DNA of 6,668 nucleotides, taken from the NCBI GenBank assembly GCA_014729445.1, contig WJJX01000047.1:1-6668 (forward strand), in the 5' to 3' direction. Position 1 is the first letter of the stretch. Each line of letters begins with the position of its first letter. The position numbers and the translations under genes are program-made. Below, one piece after another: positions 4,958 to 6,668 of this stretch. The notes beneath the pieces were generated by a model. That model saw only the letters and a list, made by a program, of their open reading frames with translations, did no database searches and was not told the origin of the DNA. Origin of the DNA: Candidatus Moraniibacteriota bacterium (GTDB lineage: Bacteria; Patescibacteriota; Minisyncoccia; CAIUEV01; JAHKAQ01).

Positions 4958-6598
4958 TTAGATCTTAACCTGTTTCGGATTAAGGATTTTAAACTCTCTA
5001 AGAAATTGGGAAACAATAATATATTTTTGAGAAGTTTTTAAATTTTTGGTCAAGAAACTGTCTTTTAAAATCAAAAGCAGCCGAAAAGCCGCCGGACTCA
5101 AATTTTGGGCTGTTGTTTGTTGTTCGATCAGGCTGTTGAATAAGGCCCCTATTTCGGCTTGGGCGCTTAAAATAACAGCCTCCGCCAGCTCAAACAAATT
5201 TTGAGGTCCCTTAATATAATTTTTCAAAATCTCGAATTTTTCGCTTAAAAAATCATCTGTTTTGACATCGGCTTTTAACAGTTCAAAATCCTTCAACAAA
5301 GCCGCTCTTTGTTTAAAAAGTCGATCCAGCTTTTCGAAAAATTCTTCAAATTCGCCGGATTTTAAATTTTCGGCATATCTCAAAGCCCGTTCGATTTCGA
5401 ACAATCCAAAGCCGAAATCCCGGTTTAAAGCTTTTTTAAACACTATATTTAAGTCGTAAAAAACATTAATAAGACTATCTGCTTTTTTCTCCAATGCCGC
5501 ATATTGGATTCTGGCTTGATCCAACTTGTGGTTTGAATCTTTGCTGCTTCGAAAAATCTTTTCACCTGCCTCCAAGTCAAGCTCTAAAGCCTCATAGTAG
5601 GCTTTAAGCAGCTCGAGTTCTTTAAGTCTGGCTTTTAAGGTCAAAACGTGTTTCAAATTATCATACTTTTTGAATATTTTATAGGCATAATTCAACAATT
5701 TTCGCTGACTTTCGATTAATTGGCCGGTTTTTCGATATTTTTGTTTGAAAACAGTTAAAACGGCCGATGCGTCACCGATGCTTTTAAAGGAATTAATTTC
5801 CGCTCCATAGCTGGACACAGCCTTTTTCAAGCTTTTGACTAAGCCGTTGATTCTTTTTATGTTTTTAGGGGTTTTGGTCAAAATTTCTCCGGAGATGTCA
5901 TTGTTACTTATAATTTCTCGAGCCCGGTCTCTTAGTTTTTTTAGCTTTTCCTCCAATTTTAAAAATTGCAGATATTTAAGCTCGCTGTTTTGGGCCATCA
6001 GGAAAAGTTTGTTTGATTCAAAATATTCGGTTAAGTGCGTCAAAGAAGCTTTGTTATTTTTCAGTTCGAGATTCAGGCTGTCAAAATAGTCTGGATTTTT
6101 GTTTATTTTTAGAGCTTTTTCATAAGCTCTGCCGCCGCTTTGAAGAATTTCTTGGATATTTAAATATTTTTTTTTGGATTTTTTAAAACAAAGATCGCAG
6201 TCCTTATATAAGGTGAGTTTTTGAATTAGAGTTTTTATTTTTGTCTCAAGCCTTTGGTAATCTTTTTCGACAGTGGTATAGATTTCCTCAATCTCCAAAA
6301 TCATTTCCTGTAAATAAGGCGATTGTTTGTTAAGATTCCTTAAAAGAAAATCTTTTTCAAAAAAGGCTTTGGCCAAATCCTTTCTAAGAAAATTTAAAAC
6401 CAGCCGGCTGTTTTCGACTAACAAACTGCGGCGGCCGATGTTTAGAAAGGCTTTTTTTTCTAAATCGATGGTGTAGAAATGACGTTCAATACCAGACTTG
6501 CGATAGTCCGCAATTGAAAAATTCTCGTCAGAAACCGTTGATTTGTCTAGAAAGTCCAGCTTTTTTTTGATTTTATTTTTGATTATTTGGTAATTCAT
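4958..6598 (-). CDS. Unrecognised helix-rich cytoplasmic protein, 546 residues
   Basis: I do not recognise this family. The frame is intact, from ATG at 6598 to TAA at 4958, and no alternative start lies upstream before a stop. The product is rich in Lys, Leu and Glu, with few Gly and Pro, and long stretches look alpha-helical or coiled-coil: roughly 66-130, 200-232, 295-350, 360-392 and 400-445. There is no signal peptide or membrane span, so it is probably cytoplasmic. The only two cysteines form a CDLC pair (134-137) in a basic setting (YKDCDLCFKKSKKK), possibly half of a metal or redox site. The N-terminus (IERHFYTIDLEKKAFLNIGRRSLL, given here in parts: IERHFYTID 37-45, NIGRRSLL 53-60) is the least helical part. 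It stands alone on the minus strand, converging with the SdpI-like gene. A scaffold or cytoskeletal role is only a guess from composition. Confidence 0.7.
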   Translation of the reverse strand: MNYQIIKNKIKKKLDFLDKSTVSDENFSIADYRKSGIERHFYTIDLEKKAFLNIGRRSLLVENSRLVLNFLRKDLAKAFFEKDFLLRNLNKQSPYLQEMILEIEEIYTTVEKDYQRLETKIKTLIQKLTLYKDCDLCFKKSKKKYLNIQEILQSGGRAYEKALKINKNPDYFDSLNLELKNNKASLTHLTEYFESNKLFLMAQNSELKYLQFLKLEEKLKKLRDRAREIISNNDISGEILTKTPKNIKRINGLVKSLKKAVSSYGAEINSFKSIGDASAVLTVFKQKYRKTGQLIESQRKLLNYAYKIFKKYDNLKHVLTLKARLKELELLKAYYEALELDLEAGEKIFRSSKDSNHKLDQARIQYAALEKKADSLINVFYDLNIVFKKALNRDFGFGLFEIERALRYAENLKSGEFEEFFEKLDRLFKQRAALLKDFELLKADVKTDDFLSEKFEILKNYIKGPQNLFELAEAVILSAQAEIGALFNSLIEQQTTAQNLSPAAFRLLLILKDSFLTKNLKTSQKYIIVSQFLREFKILNPKQVKI

Positions 6599-6629
6599 TT
6601 TATTTTTTTCGACCTTAATCCTTTTTAAA

Positions 6630-6657
6630 ATTTAACATAATCCAAAAAATATGTCAT
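6630..6657 (-). promoter_or_regulatory. Possible promoter for the 546-residue protein gene
   Basis: On the minus strand ATGACA (6657-6652) and TTAAAT (6635-6630) match five and four consensus bases with a 16-nt spacer. The start would be near 6623, about 25 nt before the ATG. AAGG lies about 14 nt before the start codon, too far for a normal ribosome binding site. In such AT-rich DNA this match may be chance. Confidence 0.3.
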
Positions 6658-6668
6658 TGATATTTAAG

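Noticed and set aside
1..6668. CRISPR array or insertion sequence
   Set aside because: No regularly spaced direct repeats, transposase frame, or terminal inverted repeats with target duplications were found.

Overview
This AT-rich window looks like a fragment of a small-genome, uncultured bacterium. A Patescibacteria/CPR-type lineage is my best guess, from the lysine- and asparagine-rich proteins, short spacing, lack of recognisable Shine-Dalgarno sequences, and a mix of cell-surface polysaccharide genes with toxin-antitoxin debris. This assignment is inference. Tryptophan is TGG and TGA is not read through in the main genes, so the standard bacterial code fits.

Layout. Positions 1-505 hold the end of a probable antitoxin gene followed by a PIN-domain (VapC-like) toxin gene. 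The toxin gene has an ATA where the ATG is expected, an Asn where the third acidic active-site residue is expected, and a stop a few codons before a second in-frame stop, so it looks decayed. A rho-independent terminator follows at 511-536. Positions 537-1116 carry no intact protein gene but are rich in RNA signals on the minus strand. These are a 67-nt tRNA-like fold resembling the tRNA-like domain of tmRNA without any mRNA part (702-768), a near-consensus promoter (663-635), and a strong terminator hairpin (591-560). Together the promoter and terminator define a predicted small RNA of about 65 nt. Its first 28 nt are largely complementary to the tRNA-like RNA. Upstream on the same strand is a small ORF (1026-851) that reads sensibly only if one frameshift is allowed.

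Positions 1117-3830 form a two-gene plus-strand surface-polysaccharide unit: a GT4-type glycosyltransferase, then a multi-span Wzy/WaaL-type O-antigen polymerase or ligase. A sigma70-like promoter lies at 1058-1086. The transferase would build a lipid-linked glycan on the cytoplasmic side, and the membrane protein would polymerise or ligate glycan on the outer face. Positions 4105-4773 encode a six-span DUF1648/SdpI-like membrane protein behind a long AT-rich leader with extended -10 promoters. Converging on it from the right, 6598-4958 encodes an unrecognised, helix-rich, soluble 546-residue protein.

The strongest candidate for something undescribed is the tRNA-like RNA plus its adjacent complementary small RNA at 560-768. 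The proteins are mostly ordinary families, apart from the unrecognised 546-residue protein.
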